DNA of 64,000 bases from NCBI GenBank assembly GCA_022113835.1, contig JAILWY010000009.1, positions 15,972,001-16,036,000 on the forward strand, in the 5' to 3' direction. Numbering within the stretch: the first letter of the stretch is position 1; every line of letters starts with the position of its first letter. Position numbers and translations under genes: made by a program. Of the stretch, positions 1 through 10,689 are shown piece by piece. Below the pieces are notes generated by a model that saw only the letters and a list, made by a program, of their open reading frames with translations, had not been told where the DNA came from and searched no databases. This DNA comes from Atopsyche davidsoni. Its lineage: Eukaryota; Arthropoda; Insecta; Trichoptera; Hydrobiosidae.

Positions 1-1713
1 ATCATAAAATCCTAAAAATTAAGAAGAAGACTTTTTTGTTGTTGCATCATATTGCGTTGTGACAGATGATCAGCGGCAGATTTAAAATAATACATTCATT
101 TATTATTAAACCGACGTCGAGTCGTCCATCTTGTTACATTTTTTTACTGCTATTGAACTAAAATGGAAGAAAAACGTCAAGTGTGTAATTTTAATAATTA
201 TTTGTTAAACGTAATATTCTTTATATTCTTCCGACATGGATGTCAATATATATTTTCAGAAATTATAAAAAATATTGAAAAAAACTGTATGTATTACTAC
301 TTTTATACTAGTTGTTGAGATACAAGCATTGTTTTCGACTCTTGCTCTACAAAAAAATTGTATAGGTTGACATTTGCATCTAATGGATATTTATGTAGTT
401 TTATGAACAATAAATACCAATTAATTGTAACCACATATAACGCTGTATATACATATATATATAACAATTGGATATACTGATGATGTTTTATTTTAATTCC
501 TTATCTGTTACCGCAATCAACGGTATCAGCATTTATCACCTGTCATATGTCATTTGCAATGTTATTTTCAGCAGGTTAAAAATACTGTAAATTGTATTTC
601 ATCTTTATTTTTACGCATTATATCGTTGATTATATTTTTAATTTGTCGATAGTAATTATGCTCGTTGTTAATAAGCAAATCCAAAGAAATATACTAAATT
701 TAATATTTAAGTGGTCAGTGGTGAGTAACCTGATACTATTGTATGAACACGTATTTCTATTTATGAATTTTTATTATTTAATATTTATTTACAAGCTTAT
801 TCAATAAGTGTAAAAACTTAATTTTCTAAGAATTCATAAGCTAAATGTTTGTAATTCCTTTCTTACCACTACCACAACCATTGGATATCTTTTTAAACCA
901 AACACAACAGATTTCTAATTGTATTGTCTTTTTCTCTTTTGTAAATAAAAATAATTAATTAAGAAAAATCTATCAATTGTATTGGCAACTTACATTATTG
1001 TTGATATTTATAATAAATACATCATTACCATATATTGTATGTGCATACTTTTTATTTTTATGAGAATTGTCACTATCGTGTTAATTTTACATAAAATTTT
1101 TCTTTATTCTACGAGCAGGAGACAATCAAGTTCAGATAATCTGAAAGTGTGGGATCTATAACCCCAGAGCTCTGTATGAGTGGGAGGTCCCAAAGAAAGC
1201 GGCACTTGTGCTATGTTTTTCTTGATGCATCTCTAGAATCTGCTTTATTGTATACAGGAAAAAAAAACCTTTTCTTACTTTTAAACATGGAGGCAATTTA
1301 CAGCTTAGTCGTATTTAAAATAACTTAAAACACCACTTGCTCCTCGTGGATTTGAACCCGTGGTCAACAAGCAAGTGTTCTAGTAGAGAGACGGATTCGG
1401 TACTAGTTACTGAGATATAGTCAAATGTATTTTATATATATATGATTGTATAATTACTTATTATTTGGTTTAAATAATGAAGTAAAATCTTAACATTATT
1501 TTTTTAATAAATATTATTCTTAAAACAATTTAATAATAAAACTATATTGATATCTTTTGCCTGCTATCAATATCTGCTTAAATTAACATTCATGACCCAT
1601 GCCACTATGACCGTTAATAGATTACATCAACATTTCATAACATTATTTGATAAAAGTTTAGTATAGCACTGATATTTCTACACACTAGTACATTGTACAG
1701 TTAAAATATAAAA
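1..1713. other. AT-rich non-coding DNA upstream of GGCT
   Basis: No ORF here has recognisable protein content. A 71-codon ORF at 592-807 is low-complexity Phe/Ile/Tyr-rich translation of AT-rich DNA. A short ATG-containing stretch at 163-180 is followed by a GT and could mimic a tiny first exon, but nothing supports it. The only structured item seen is a tRNA-like SINE piece around 1318-1425. Confidence 0.6.
1318..1425 (-). repeat. tRNA-derived SINE-like fragment
   Basis: Read on the minus strand, the segment has an A-box-like start (CTCAGTAACTAGTA) and, about 50 nt on, a B-box/T-loop GGGTTCAAATCC. This is the internal pol III promoter layout of a tRNA head. No full cloverleaf can be drawn, so a degenerate tRNA-derived SINE is more likely than a functional tRNA. 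Confidence 0.45.
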
Positions 1714-2941
1714 ATGAATCTCAATATTCTAAACATGTTTTTAATCCTTCAGCTCTGCAGTTGCATGGCCACCAACAGAACATTCAATTACTTTGGATAT
1801 GGCAGTAATTTACTATCCAAAAGAATACACATTCAGAATCCCACTGCGGTACGAAAAAATATTGGAGAGCTTAGAGTAAGTAAATTATTTTTCACATCTC
1901 TTTACATTATTATCTTAGAAAACTACATTATACATGTTTTATTTGTGTACTTTTCATTACAAAAGATTTACTTTCAATTTTGTAAATGAAAAAATAATAG
2001 TTGTGTTTTTGTTTATAACGAATCCAATGTTAACATAAAAGTAAATATTTTTATTAAATGAGTTTATTAATTACATCCCATAAATACAAATGTTTAATGT
2101 AATGTTGATATTTATTTTTTTCTAAATTATGAATGGGGTTGTATGTAATATTATAACTTTTTTTTAATGTTTTTTTGTTTACTATAAAATGTTGTTCTAT
2201 AAATTTTAATCATTAGATTAGTGAATAACAATTATCAGCCTACTTGTTTTCAGGAGCATCGACTAGACTTTATTGGATTTTCTTCTCGGTGGGGAGGAGC
2301 TCCAGCTACGGTAGTCCCGACAGTAGGACATTCCGTATGGGGCGCTATATGGGAAATTGATATTGAAAATTTAGATAACTTAGACAAGTAATTATTTTTA
2401 TTTATTTAAGTATTTTTCTGTGTGAGTTTTTCCATGTCACTAGGCATTATAGTTACCTGTTTTATTCTCCATTATCCCTGATGAAGAAAGCGATGTTGTT
2501 TAAATGTTATTTTTGCTGATGTTGTGAGTTTTTTTTTCTTCTTGTGTTTTAAAACTTTTTCACAGTTATTATTTATCTAAATCAAAATCTTAATTTTTAT
2601 TTTTTAACCATGTTTTGTCTTTTCAATTTCACTTTCATTATTTCAGCCAAGAAGGTGTAGCAGAGAATATATACTTCCCGAAAAATGTGACTGTTCAACT
2701 TCCCAATGGAGAATCATTATCGTGCCGAGTTTACCAGAGAACAGTCAACCCCCCACCTTTGCAAGAGGGTGTTAGCTATCCTTTGGAGAAGCCATCTTTC
2801 CTTTACAAAGAAACAATTGTCCAGGGAGCCATTGAAAGCCAACTTCCAGAGTATTATGTAGAGAAACTTAAAAGCATCCCTGATAATGGGTATCATGGAC
2901 AAGCAGAAATAGGCAAAATCTTAAACTTACCCCTTGATTGA
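1714..2941 (+). CDS. GGCT: gamma-glutamylcyclotransferase (three exons)
   Basis: Exons 1714-1875, 2254-2387 and 2647-2941 join in phase to 196 codons. The family releases 5-oxoproline from gamma-glutamyl amino acids in glutathione turnover. The substrate-loop motif FGYGSNLL lies near residue 30. The second exon carries the WGAIWEID strand followed by LDNLDNQEGV across the exon 2/3 junction; the Glu of QEGV is at the position of the family's catalytic acid. The third exon ends with the helical QLPEYYVEKLKSIP and YHGQAEIGKIL segments. Donors are GTAAG and GTAAT; acceptors are TTTTCAG and TTTCAG. The start is uncertain: the ATG at 1714 adds a short hydrophobic leader, while the ATG at 1765 gives 179 residues, closer to the cytosolic family, and a possible acceptor (CCTTCAG) lies just before it. 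An AATAAA at 2962 fits the 3' end. Confidence 0.88.
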
Positions 2942-2961
2942 TTGAACATATAAAGGCTACT

Positions 2962-2967
2962 AATAAA
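2962..2967 (+). terminator. polyadenylation signal of GGCT
   Basis: This is an AATAAA hexamer 21 bases after the GGCT stop codon, in AT-rich DNA. It would give a very short 3'UTR. Confidence 0.5.
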
Positions 2968-3431
2968 CATCATGCTAATAATAACTGAACAACCTTCATA
3001 ATTTCATTCTTGCATTCTTTTAAATGTTAATTTTTAAATACTATGCTTGTTTTAGGATCATTACAATATTTAACCGACTCCAGTCCCAAACAGGGAGACT
3101 GGTATGATTTCTATTTTCTTTAGATTTTATGATTCACAATAATAAATTTAAACTATTTTTACAATGTGCTCTTTTTTATTGCAAACTGATTACATTATGC
3201 TAATCATTTGAAAAGTGACTGAATGTAACTAAAACTTGTGTTACAAATGTAAGGGGCTATCCGTGTTTGTAATATTTTATGTATTTATCCTATTCACTGA
3301 AAAGTGATCTATAATAAATACAAAAGATTATGACTATGTAAATATGAAAATTCATTACTTGGCATTAAAAATATTTTAGTTATTCAATCTTTTTGACGGA
3401 GAAATCACTTTTCATATTTTAAATAAAAATT

Positions 3432-3520
3432 AAATATACTTTGGCGATTTTTCTACGTGTTTAATTATACTGGTGAACGATTTCGCCAACCATCGCGTTA
3501 GCATTATCAACCTGAGTGAA
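3432..3520 (+). repeat. half copy of dispersed foldback repeat
   Basis: It shares GATTTTTCYACGTGTTTAATT, then a TGGTGA(A/T)C(G)-(A/G)TTTCGCCAAC segment, with 40131-40180. It shares CGCCAACC...CGTTRGCATTATCAA with 48375-48400. Only one arm is present here, so it appears truncated or degenerate. Confidence 0.6.
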
Positions 3521-4078
3521 GATTTTAATAACATGAAATTTAGTTAACAATTAGCAATTTAAACGACGCAAATATTGTAATGACGCTTAATTATGGTAGT
3601 AACACAATTTTTTTTTTTTTAATTATCTACTTTTTAACTTTGTTAGTGGTGATAATGATCTGTTATTAATATAATTACTTACATGACTACATCAAAATTG
3701 ATAACTTAATAAAAGGGTGAATTTTAGTACACAAAAATCAACTGAAAAATCAGATTTATGTGTGTATAAATAATTTATTTTTTTCATTTCTTTTTGTGTG
3801 CTGGCATCACTAACGTACTATTACGGCAACACCTGGTGGCGGTATTATCAGATCCAATCAGAACGGATTGTCAGATTTGTTTACCTGCCAAAATAGACAG
3901 GCGGCCACGGGCGGCAAGGCAAACTATTTTGAGGGCCAAGGTTTATCTGGTATTATAAAGTTAAATATAAATTTTATCATTATAACACAACTTGATCCGC
4001 CTGTGCTTAAATCGTCTGTATGGAGAGAGTTTTTAAAAAGTTGACGGCGGTTTTGAAGTTTGACAAATCAGCGAGCAC

Positions 4079-4106
4079 ATGTCAAAATTGCATGAAGTTT
4101 AAATGA
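4079..4106 (+). promoter_or_regulatory. two nested uORFs ending at the FAM20 start codon
   Basis: The ATG at 4079 opens seven codons and stops at TAA 4100-4102, abutting the main ATG at 4103 in the same frame. The ATG at 4092 opens four codons and stops at TGA 4104-4106, overlapping the main start as ATGA. Both would be translated before FAM20 if transcription starts upstream of 4079. The in-frame TAA also proves that the kinase ORF cannot begin further upstream without splicing. Confidence 0.55.
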
Positions 4107-6916
4107 CAAGACAACAAAAATGTCATGTTTTGATATTAGCAGGGATATTGATTGTGATAATATTCGCTGTAAACCTTTATTTTCTACATGTGATCAGCGA
4201 AGAGCCTCAGTATGTTAAAAAAACGCCCGCGCCCCCTCTTTCCTCCACCGTAAACAATAAATTATTACCCGTTTATACAAATGTGAATACTCAGTTCTAT
4301 CCGATTTTTTCGGATTTAAAGAGACAATTTTCCCCGAGTGATAAAGTGGATCTTTCGACGCTATGGGAAGTTGCAAAAAATGTATGTGCCATTCAACATT
4401 TAATGTTATTTAATTTACTTACTCGTGAAAACAAACATCATTGAATCGATTTTGGTTTTAGTGGCCTTTAGAAGGTAATGTGTTTTCTCTGGAAGATAAT
4501 TTGATCGGAAATGTTCTGGACGCTTTACGAACAGCAAAGATTGAAAGTGCAGAAAACTCACGAAAAGGTACACAATTAAAGCTCTTGCTTACTCTCCAGG
4601 TTAGATATACCGTTATTTGTTTTACAAAATTTTGGATGTAACTTAAAATAACTATATTCTCAAATGTATATTTATTTCTTAAAAGACTTGCATTAGTTTC
4701 CATTATCTCTCTTTTAGGGAGGGCAAAGTGTTTTGTTTAAACCTCAATGGTATAGCCGCAATACTATTATTAAAGGTACCGTGTATTCAGGAAAAGACCG
4801 CCATAATGCAGAAGTGATGGGTTTTTATCTATCTGCAATATTAGATTTAAGGTTGGTGCCATTAGCTGTAACAAGACTTATTGATATGAAAAGTCTTTGG
4901 AAAGTTGCAACCCCGCAGCTAAGACAAACTATGCTAGAAAAAGGTATTTCATGAAATCATTTATTTTGTACATACATCTTCACTTTATGCTTATTCCAGT
5001 GGTGATAGTTCTGTCTTTTAGAGCTTCTTAATCAAATATTGATGTACTATCAACTACGTGTAAATAAATTTTATTGATTGTGCCAAATATTTAATTTAAA
5101 ATTATATGCACTGTAAATTTTAGATAATGGTACATTATGCATGTTTGGTAAGTGCCATTACTGTCGAAGAAATGAAACTGTCTGTGGAGATGAACATGGA
5201 AATCTCGAGGGAGCGATCATTCTCGTTATTGACCAAACCTCCATTAAGTTTCGTTCCCCTTGGAGAAGAACTTATAACCTCCAAAAACTGGCCGAGTGGG
5301 AAAGTAACAGTGATTATTGTAGGTGTGTTAAATTTATCAGATTTATATTTAATATAATACATTCTTCTAAATCTAAAGAATCAGAATTATTTATTATAAA
5401 TTAAATCATGTGTAATTTTTTAAAATAATTTTGTAGCTTAGTCAAGCGCACATTACCCATTTCAAGGATATTAGATCTAGTTGATGCTGCTATATTTGAT
5501 TTTTTGCTTCAAAATGGTGACAGACATCACTATGAAACATTTATGAGTAATATTGTGCTACTGGATAACGGAAAAGGGTTGGGCAACCCTTATAAAGACT
5601 TCACAGATATACTAGCTCCACTTTACCAGTGCTGTATGTAAGTTCTGAAACAATCCTTAAGTTTTAGATTTAGTTTTTAAGCATTTCTAACCTTTGAGTT
5701 GCTGGAATTAAAAACCTTAATGAAAAATAAGAAAAACCGACTTACCATGCACTATAAATTTCGAAGATGTTTTTTTTTTAATTCTCTACATCTTGTAGGA
5801 CGTTTATATTTCTAGATTTTTCTCTCTTTTGAACCTTTGAAACTTCCGACTAAAGCCAATTAAATCGTAACGTAAAAAGTAACGGTTTTTGTGTTATTTT
5901 GGGTTTTCAAAGGTCATCAAATTTAAATTAAAAAAGTTGCCTCTTTTTAACCTGTTAACCGGGGAGTTCACTTTTTAATTATGCAACATACAATGGGCGC
6001 GTACTCTTTCACTAGGACGTGTCAGGCCGGAAGACGTAATTTCATATTAGTATTTTTTAATTATTTATGCTTAAAATAAACGAAAAGACTATGAATTTTA
6101 TATATTTATCGTTTATTTATATATAAAGCAAACTTCTTCACCATCTTCATTCTTAGTTTTGCTCAATTCTGTGTCGTAGTCAAAATTACTGCCAGATGAC
6201 TTCGATGACGAACTCATAATACGTCTCCTTTTTCTACCTGTCTGTACATTGATTTTATCATCGCTGATATTGCTTTCATTCATTTTAATGGATACTCATA
6301 AAAATGTATTCTAAAAAAAAGGTTGGAGATATAAAAAAGTAAATAATATATAATACGAAAATAGGTAGGTAAGTGTAAGAAACGTACCTGTCACTGCTCA
6401 CCCAGAACTCTTCCACCACTCTCAATAGCGTAATGATACTGATTCCCTCCGTGTCTTAAATTCATGTCGAGACATGTATGGATGACCAAATACTTTTGTT
6501 GTTCGGAAATATACGTCCCGCCTGTTCCAGGGCGTAACATACATGTCAAGGACGTATTCATACGTCCTACCCGTTACCGATATTGTTTACATTGGACGTA
6601 TATATACGTCCCGCCTGGTTAACAGGTTATTATATTCTGCATTATAAAATTATGTCCTGTTTATTTATTTTATTTGAATAATCATTCGTTACTTTTATCT
6701 GCATTTAGATTGAGAAAGTCTACCTGGAACAGATTACGACTCATGTCTGGAGGATCGTTGTCTGCTGCCCTATCTGCTTTGCAAGCAAATGACCAAGGAG
6801 CGCCTTTATTGACTGAACTTCACTTGGAGGCTATCGACAGGCGCCTGTTGACCGTGTATTCAACCGTGGAGTCTTGCTTAGCAAAATATGGCAAAATTAT
6901 TTTAAAGAATAAATGA
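4103..6916 (+). CDS. glycosaminoglycan xylosylkinase, FAM20B type
   Basis: Six exons, 4103-4381, 4462-4599, 4718-4943, 5124-5322, 5437-5637 and 6709-6916, join in phase to 416 residues, close to the roughly 410 usual for FAM20B. The family is a Golgi secretory-pathway kinase; FAM20B phosphorylates the xylose of the proteoglycan linker. Residues about 7-28 are one hydrophobic type II membrane segment, followed by a Pro-rich stem. The kinase fold follows: VLFKPQWYSR with the nucleotide-binding Lys, HNAEVMGFYLS, the Cys-rich LCMFGKCHYCRR, then GDRHHYETF and LDNGKGLGNP, whose Asp residues match the catalytic and metal-binding positions of the FAM20 family. APLYQCC spans the last junction and STWNRLRL follows. 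FAM20B, rather than FAM20C, is inferred from the length and from the WYSR and GTLCMFGKC segments. The last intron (about 1.07 kb) contains a piggyBac-like element. Confidence 0.88.
5955..6622. mobile_element. piggyBac-like non-autonomous element in FAM20 intron 5
   Basis: The segment is bounded by TTAA at 5955-5958 and 6619-6622, the target site of piggyBac elements. The ends sit in perfect inverted copies of AACCTGTTAACC (5949-5960 and 6617-6628). The right end carries repeated near-palindromes of the form GGACGTATNNATACGTCC (about 6554-6575 and 6594-6612), a subterminal pattern seen in piggyBac relatives. Internally, the minus strand has a 56-codon ORF. At 668 bp it is far too short to encode a transposase. 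Whether AACCTG belongs to the element or to the target is not resolved. Confidence 0.6.
6113..6283 (-). pseudogene. truncated N-terminus of a piggyBac-like transposase
   Basis: The ORF has 56 codons from ATG 6283 to TAA 6113. It is acidic and Ser-rich, with a basic patch (GRKRRRI) and then SSSSKSSGSNFDYDTELSK. It lies inside the TTAA-bounded element and reads toward its left end. The composition resembles the acidic/basic N-terminus of piggyBac transposases, but no DDD catalytic core follows. It is a remnant and not a working gene. Identification rests mainly on context. Confidence 0.4.
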
Positions 6917-7944
6917 CAGTAGTCAGTTGAGCAATGTGATCTTTTTATTTTTATCAAAGCATATTTTCTTTAATAAAAAGTATTTTTACAAAATATTCCT
7001 TTTTTCTTTTATATCACTTTTTATCGTAATATATTTGGCATTGTATTTTGTTCATAGGGCTAAGCACACATCTAAAAATTTTTAGAAGACAAAAACATGA
7101 CAATTTTTTTTGACATTGCCAGCGGTTTTCATATTATTGTGTATATGTTCATAGCCCGTTGCTTTTTATTTTTTTATGAAATTTAAATTTGAAAAATCAA
7201 TTCACATCCCATTACTGAAAAAAGAAATTGCTGAACTGTGTAACTATTTGAATCACACTTGAAAATTTATGAATACTCAAAATGCGACCCGAAATAGCTG
7301 GGCATAGAGTTTATGTTGTAAATAGAGAAAAGGCAGATATAAGTTATTAAGGTTTTATTGAAGCAATTGAAAGACTAAGTCAAATCACATGTGCAGAGCA
7401 TAATTGCCAGTGACCTTTATTTCTTTACTATATTTAGGATATAAACTTAAGTATGCCATAGACTGCACATCTACTTGGCAACAGGTTCACAACAGAGAAA
7501 TAAACAGTGAGTCTACAATGTGTAAAGGAAATACAGAAATAATACTATGTCTGCATGCAGCAGGACATTACAATACTACACTTTACATTTCAATTGTCCT
7601 CAAATCAGCGTTTTAAAATTAGGAAATATTGTTTATCAGCTTTGATAAGGTGAGTAATACTTATCTCAGTGGTGCACATCAGAAAAATCTCCAGTTCATC
7701 GATCTTACCACATCATAAAATGAAAAATGAGACCAACATTAAAATTAAAAACCAATTAAAGTAATTTGTACTTTTAATGAAAAATGATGCATATTCGTAT
7801 AAAATATTTTAGTAGGAATGATAAGTCATTAAAATAATAATGAGAACTTAATATAAATAATAAATTTAGTATACCGCTAGAACGAGGCTTACATCCCAAC
7901 TAAATGCACTGACTAGCGTACAATTGTGGGGTGAATATCATTAC
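6917..7944. other. convergent 3' region between FAM20 and Hsp90
   Basis: This holds the FAM20 3'UTR and, on the minus strand, the Hsp90 3'UTR. Reverse-strand AATAAA signals (TTTATT on +) lie at 7416-7421 and 7354-7359. They would give Hsp90 a 3'UTR of roughly 525-590 bases. The small ORF at 7404-7616 has no recognisable content. Confidence 0.5.
6973..6978 (+). terminator. probable FAM20 polyadenylation signal
   Basis: This is an AATAAA about 56 bases after the FAM20 stop codon, followed by T-rich DNA. The convergent Hsp90 gene ends about 1 kb further on. Confidence 0.45.
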
Positions 7945-10229
7945 TTAATCAACTTCTTCCATTCGGGATGCATCTTCTACATCTCCAATAAGCTGTGGCA
8001 GTACCTCCCCTTCTGTCCCCTCCATCTCTTCAGCTGCCACCGGGTCCTCTTCGTCGATCCCCAAGCCTAACTTAATCATCCTGTAAATGCGTGCTGCATG
8101 CACTTGGGGCTCGTCCAACGTGAAGCCAGACGACAGGAGCGATGTCTCAAATAAAAGAATCACTAGATCCTTAACAGCCTTGTCATTTTTGTCTGCATCT
8201 GCCTTCTTCCTGAGAGTTTCAATAACTGAATGCTCAGGGTTAATCTCGAGATGCTTCTTGGCCGCCATGTACCCCATGGTGGACGTATCCCGCAGTGCCT
8301 GAGCCTTCATGATGCGCTCCATATTTGCTGTCCAGCCATATTGAGAGGTTACAATACAGCATGGAGACTCCACCAGCCGATTGCTAACAACCACCTTCTC
8401 CACCTTATTGTCCAGGATATTCTTCATGACCTTGCATAGTCCTTCAAACTTAGTTTTATCTTCCTCGTGCTTCTTTTTCTCTTCATCTTCTTCAGGAAGC
8501 TCCAACCCTTCCTTGGTGACGGATACCAACTGCTTGCCATCATACTCCTTCATTTGCTGAACAACATACTCATCGATAGGCTCAGTCATGTAAACCACCT
8601 CAAGGCCACGCTTCTTAACCCTCTCGACAAACGAAGAGTTGGCAACCTGGTCCTTATTTTCACCAGTGATGAAGTAGATGTGCTTTTGGCTTTCACGCAT
8701 ACGAGATACATATTCTTTGAGAGAGCAAAACTCGTCTCCTGAAGCAGAGGTGGTGAAACGGAGCAACCCAGCGAGCTTGGCCCGATTCTGAGAGTCCTCG
8801 TGAATACCAAGCTTGAGATTCTTGCTAAATTGCTCATAGAACTTCTTGTAGCCCTCTTTGTCCTCAGCAAGCTCATCAAAGAGTTCTAAGCACTTCTTGA
8901 CAAGATTCTTGCGAATGACCTTGAGTATCTTATTCTGCTGCAACATCTCACGGGAGATGTTAAGTGGAAGATCCTCACTGTCCACAACACCCTTCATAAA
9001 GTTGAGGTATTCTGGGATTAGATCCTCGCAGTTATCCATGATGAAAACTCTCCTGACATAGAGTTTGATATTATTCTTTCGCTTTTTGTTTTCAAAAAGA
9101 TCGAATGGAACTCTTCGTGGCACAAACAACAGAGCTCGGAACTCCAGCTGACCTTCTACAGAGAAATGCTTAACTGCAAGATGGTCCTCCCAGTCATTAG
9201 ACAGAGATTTGTAGAACTCTCCATACTCCTCCTGGGTGATGTCATCGGCATTCCTAGTCCAGATGGGTTTGGTTTTGTTGAGCTCTTCGTCTTCTGTATA
9301 TTTTTCCTTGATAGTCTTCTTCTTCTTTTTTGTTTCTTTTTCTTTGTCTTCGTCTTCATCTTCACCTACATCCTCAATTTTGGGCTGTTCATCATCTTCC
9401 TCGCCCTCTTTTTTCTCTTCCTCCTCGTCATCTGAAAGTTCCTTCTCCCTTTCTTTCTCCACAAGAAGCATAATGGGATAACCGATGAACTGGGAATGCT
9501 TCTTGACAATCTCCTTGACTTTGTTTTCCTCTAGGAATTCTGCTTGATCTTCCTTGAAGTGCAAAACGATTTTGGTGCCCCGGCTAATAGGTTCTCCATG
9601 GTCTGTTCTGACAGTGAAAGAGCCACCAGCTGAGGACTCCCAAATATACTGCTCGTCGTCATTGTGTTTGGAAACCACGGTGACTTGATCGGCAACAAGG
9701 TAAGCTGAGTAAAACCCTACACCAAACTGACCAATCATACTAATGTCGGCTCCAGCCTGCAATGCCTCCATGAAGGCCTTGGTGCCTGACTTAGCGATAG
9801 TCCCAAGATTGTTAACCAGATCAGCCTTAGTCATTCCAATACCTGTGTCAATGATTGTAAGAGTTCCCTCGCTCTTATTTGGGATGATCTTTACATACAG
9901 CTCCTTACCACTATCCAGACGGGAGGAATCAGTGAGGGACTCGTATCGAATCTTATCGAGAGCCTGTAAAAAATAATACATGAGAATGTTAATAATCCTT
10001 CACGAAAATATTAATTTATCCTTATTTTTCGCAAGCATAAAATAATACGAAAATCGCTTTCTCATTAAATACATTGAAAATTACTTACATCAGATGAGTT
10101 TGAGATCAACTCTCGAAGGAAAATTTCCTTATTAGAGTAAAATGTATTGATGATGAGAGACATGAGCTGAGCGATCTCAGCTTGGAAGGCAAAGGTCTCC
10201 ACCTCTGCATTTTGAGTTTCTTCGGGCAT
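7945..10229 (-). CDS. Hsp90: cytosolic heat shock protein 90 (Hsp83/Hsp90)
   Basis: Coding exons 10089-10229 and 7945-9963 join to 719 residues, the usual insect Hsp90 length. It is an ATP-dependent dimeric chaperone of kinases and receptors. The N-terminal ATPase domain has [26 protein letters not shown] and [16 protein letters not shown] Glu/Lys-rich charged linker spans about residues 210-280. The middle domain includes [13 protein letters not shown], and the C-terminus is MEEVD, the TPR co-chaperone docking motif that marks the cytosolic form. A 125-bp intron (donor GTAAGTAA, acceptor TTTTTTACAG) splits NSSD from ALDKIRYE. The bases before ATG read TTGCAG, so a 5'UTR intron probably ends at the start codon, as in Drosophila Hsp83. 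Upstream lie a TATA-like box and a heat shock element. Confidence 0.97.
9964..10088 (-). other. coding intron of Hsp90
   Basis: A 125-base AT-rich intron with donor GTAAGTAA (10088-10081) and acceptor TTTTTTACAG (ending 9964) separates codons 47 and 48 in phase 0. Reading through it gives no plausible Hsp90 sequence. Joining across it restores the conserved [12 protein letters not shown] block. Confidence 0.93.
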
Positions 10230-10626
10230 CTGCAAGTAAATAAATTAATGCGCTTTTGTACACGACAAAATTAACCTAACTTGTCAAAAATGCAATAAAG
10301 ACTCTGAAATTGGAATTCTTAAATAGAAACTTCCAGACAACACATGTTTTGATGATGACTTTCAAGAAAGGCGCATAGACCGGCGTTTTCCCGATCCCAA
10401 ATGAAAATCATAATAACATCAAATAAATTAACGTTAAATATTACTCGACTAAATATTCTTAACCACAGTCGTGAGTATTATAATTCGCACTGGTATAAGC
10501 ACCTTGATATTAGTTAGTCCGATATATATCACACAATGGAAAAGAGACGGTTGCGGTGCCGCGTCTGAGCGAGTGCTCACAGCTGCGATGTTTTCAAACG
10601 AATATCGGCGGCGCGCAAAATCTGTT

Positions 10627-10635
10627 GTATATATA
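10627..10635 (-). promoter_or_regulatory. TATA-like box of Hsp90
   Basis: The minus strand reads TCTATATATACAAC, about 400 bases upstream of the ATG and just downstream of the heat shock element. It places transcription start near 10600. The 5'UTR donor is not certain; GTGAGC at 10580-10575 is one candidate. Confidence 0.6.
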
Positions 10636-10649
10636 GAAACAACAAATCC

Positions 10650-10677
10650 TTCTAGAAATTTCCAGCACCTTCCAGAA
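10650..10677 (-). promoter_or_regulatory. heat shock element of Hsp90
   Basis: Alternating TTC and GAA triplets fall on a strict 5-base register: TTC 10650, GAA 10655, TTC 10660, a degenerate unit at 10665, TTC 10670 and GAA 10675. This is the nGAAn inverted-array pattern bound by HSF trimers. It lies about 15-40 bases upstream of the TATA-like box on the Hsp90 side, the normal proximal position. Confidence 0.88.
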
Positions 10678-10689
10678 AGTACTACTTGA

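Larger units (their letters stand above)
2942..4102. other. intergenic region between GGCT and FAM20
   Basis: This is mostly AT-rich DNA without coding signal. It contains half of a dispersed foldback repeat (3432-3520) and the short inverted pair GAAAAGTGAT (about 3299) and ATCACTTTTC (about 3405). The FAM20 promoter should lie in the moderately GC-richer block at about 3800-4080. I see no clear TATA box there. The last 24 bases carry two short upstream ORFs. Confidence 0.5.

Noticed and set aside
163..180. Tiny ATG exon with a GT donor
   Set aside because: Six codons with no partner exon or transcript evidence.
8087..9976. Numerous plus-strand ORFs across the Hsp90 locus
   Set aside because: They are antisense shadows of the highly conserved Hsp90 coding sequence.
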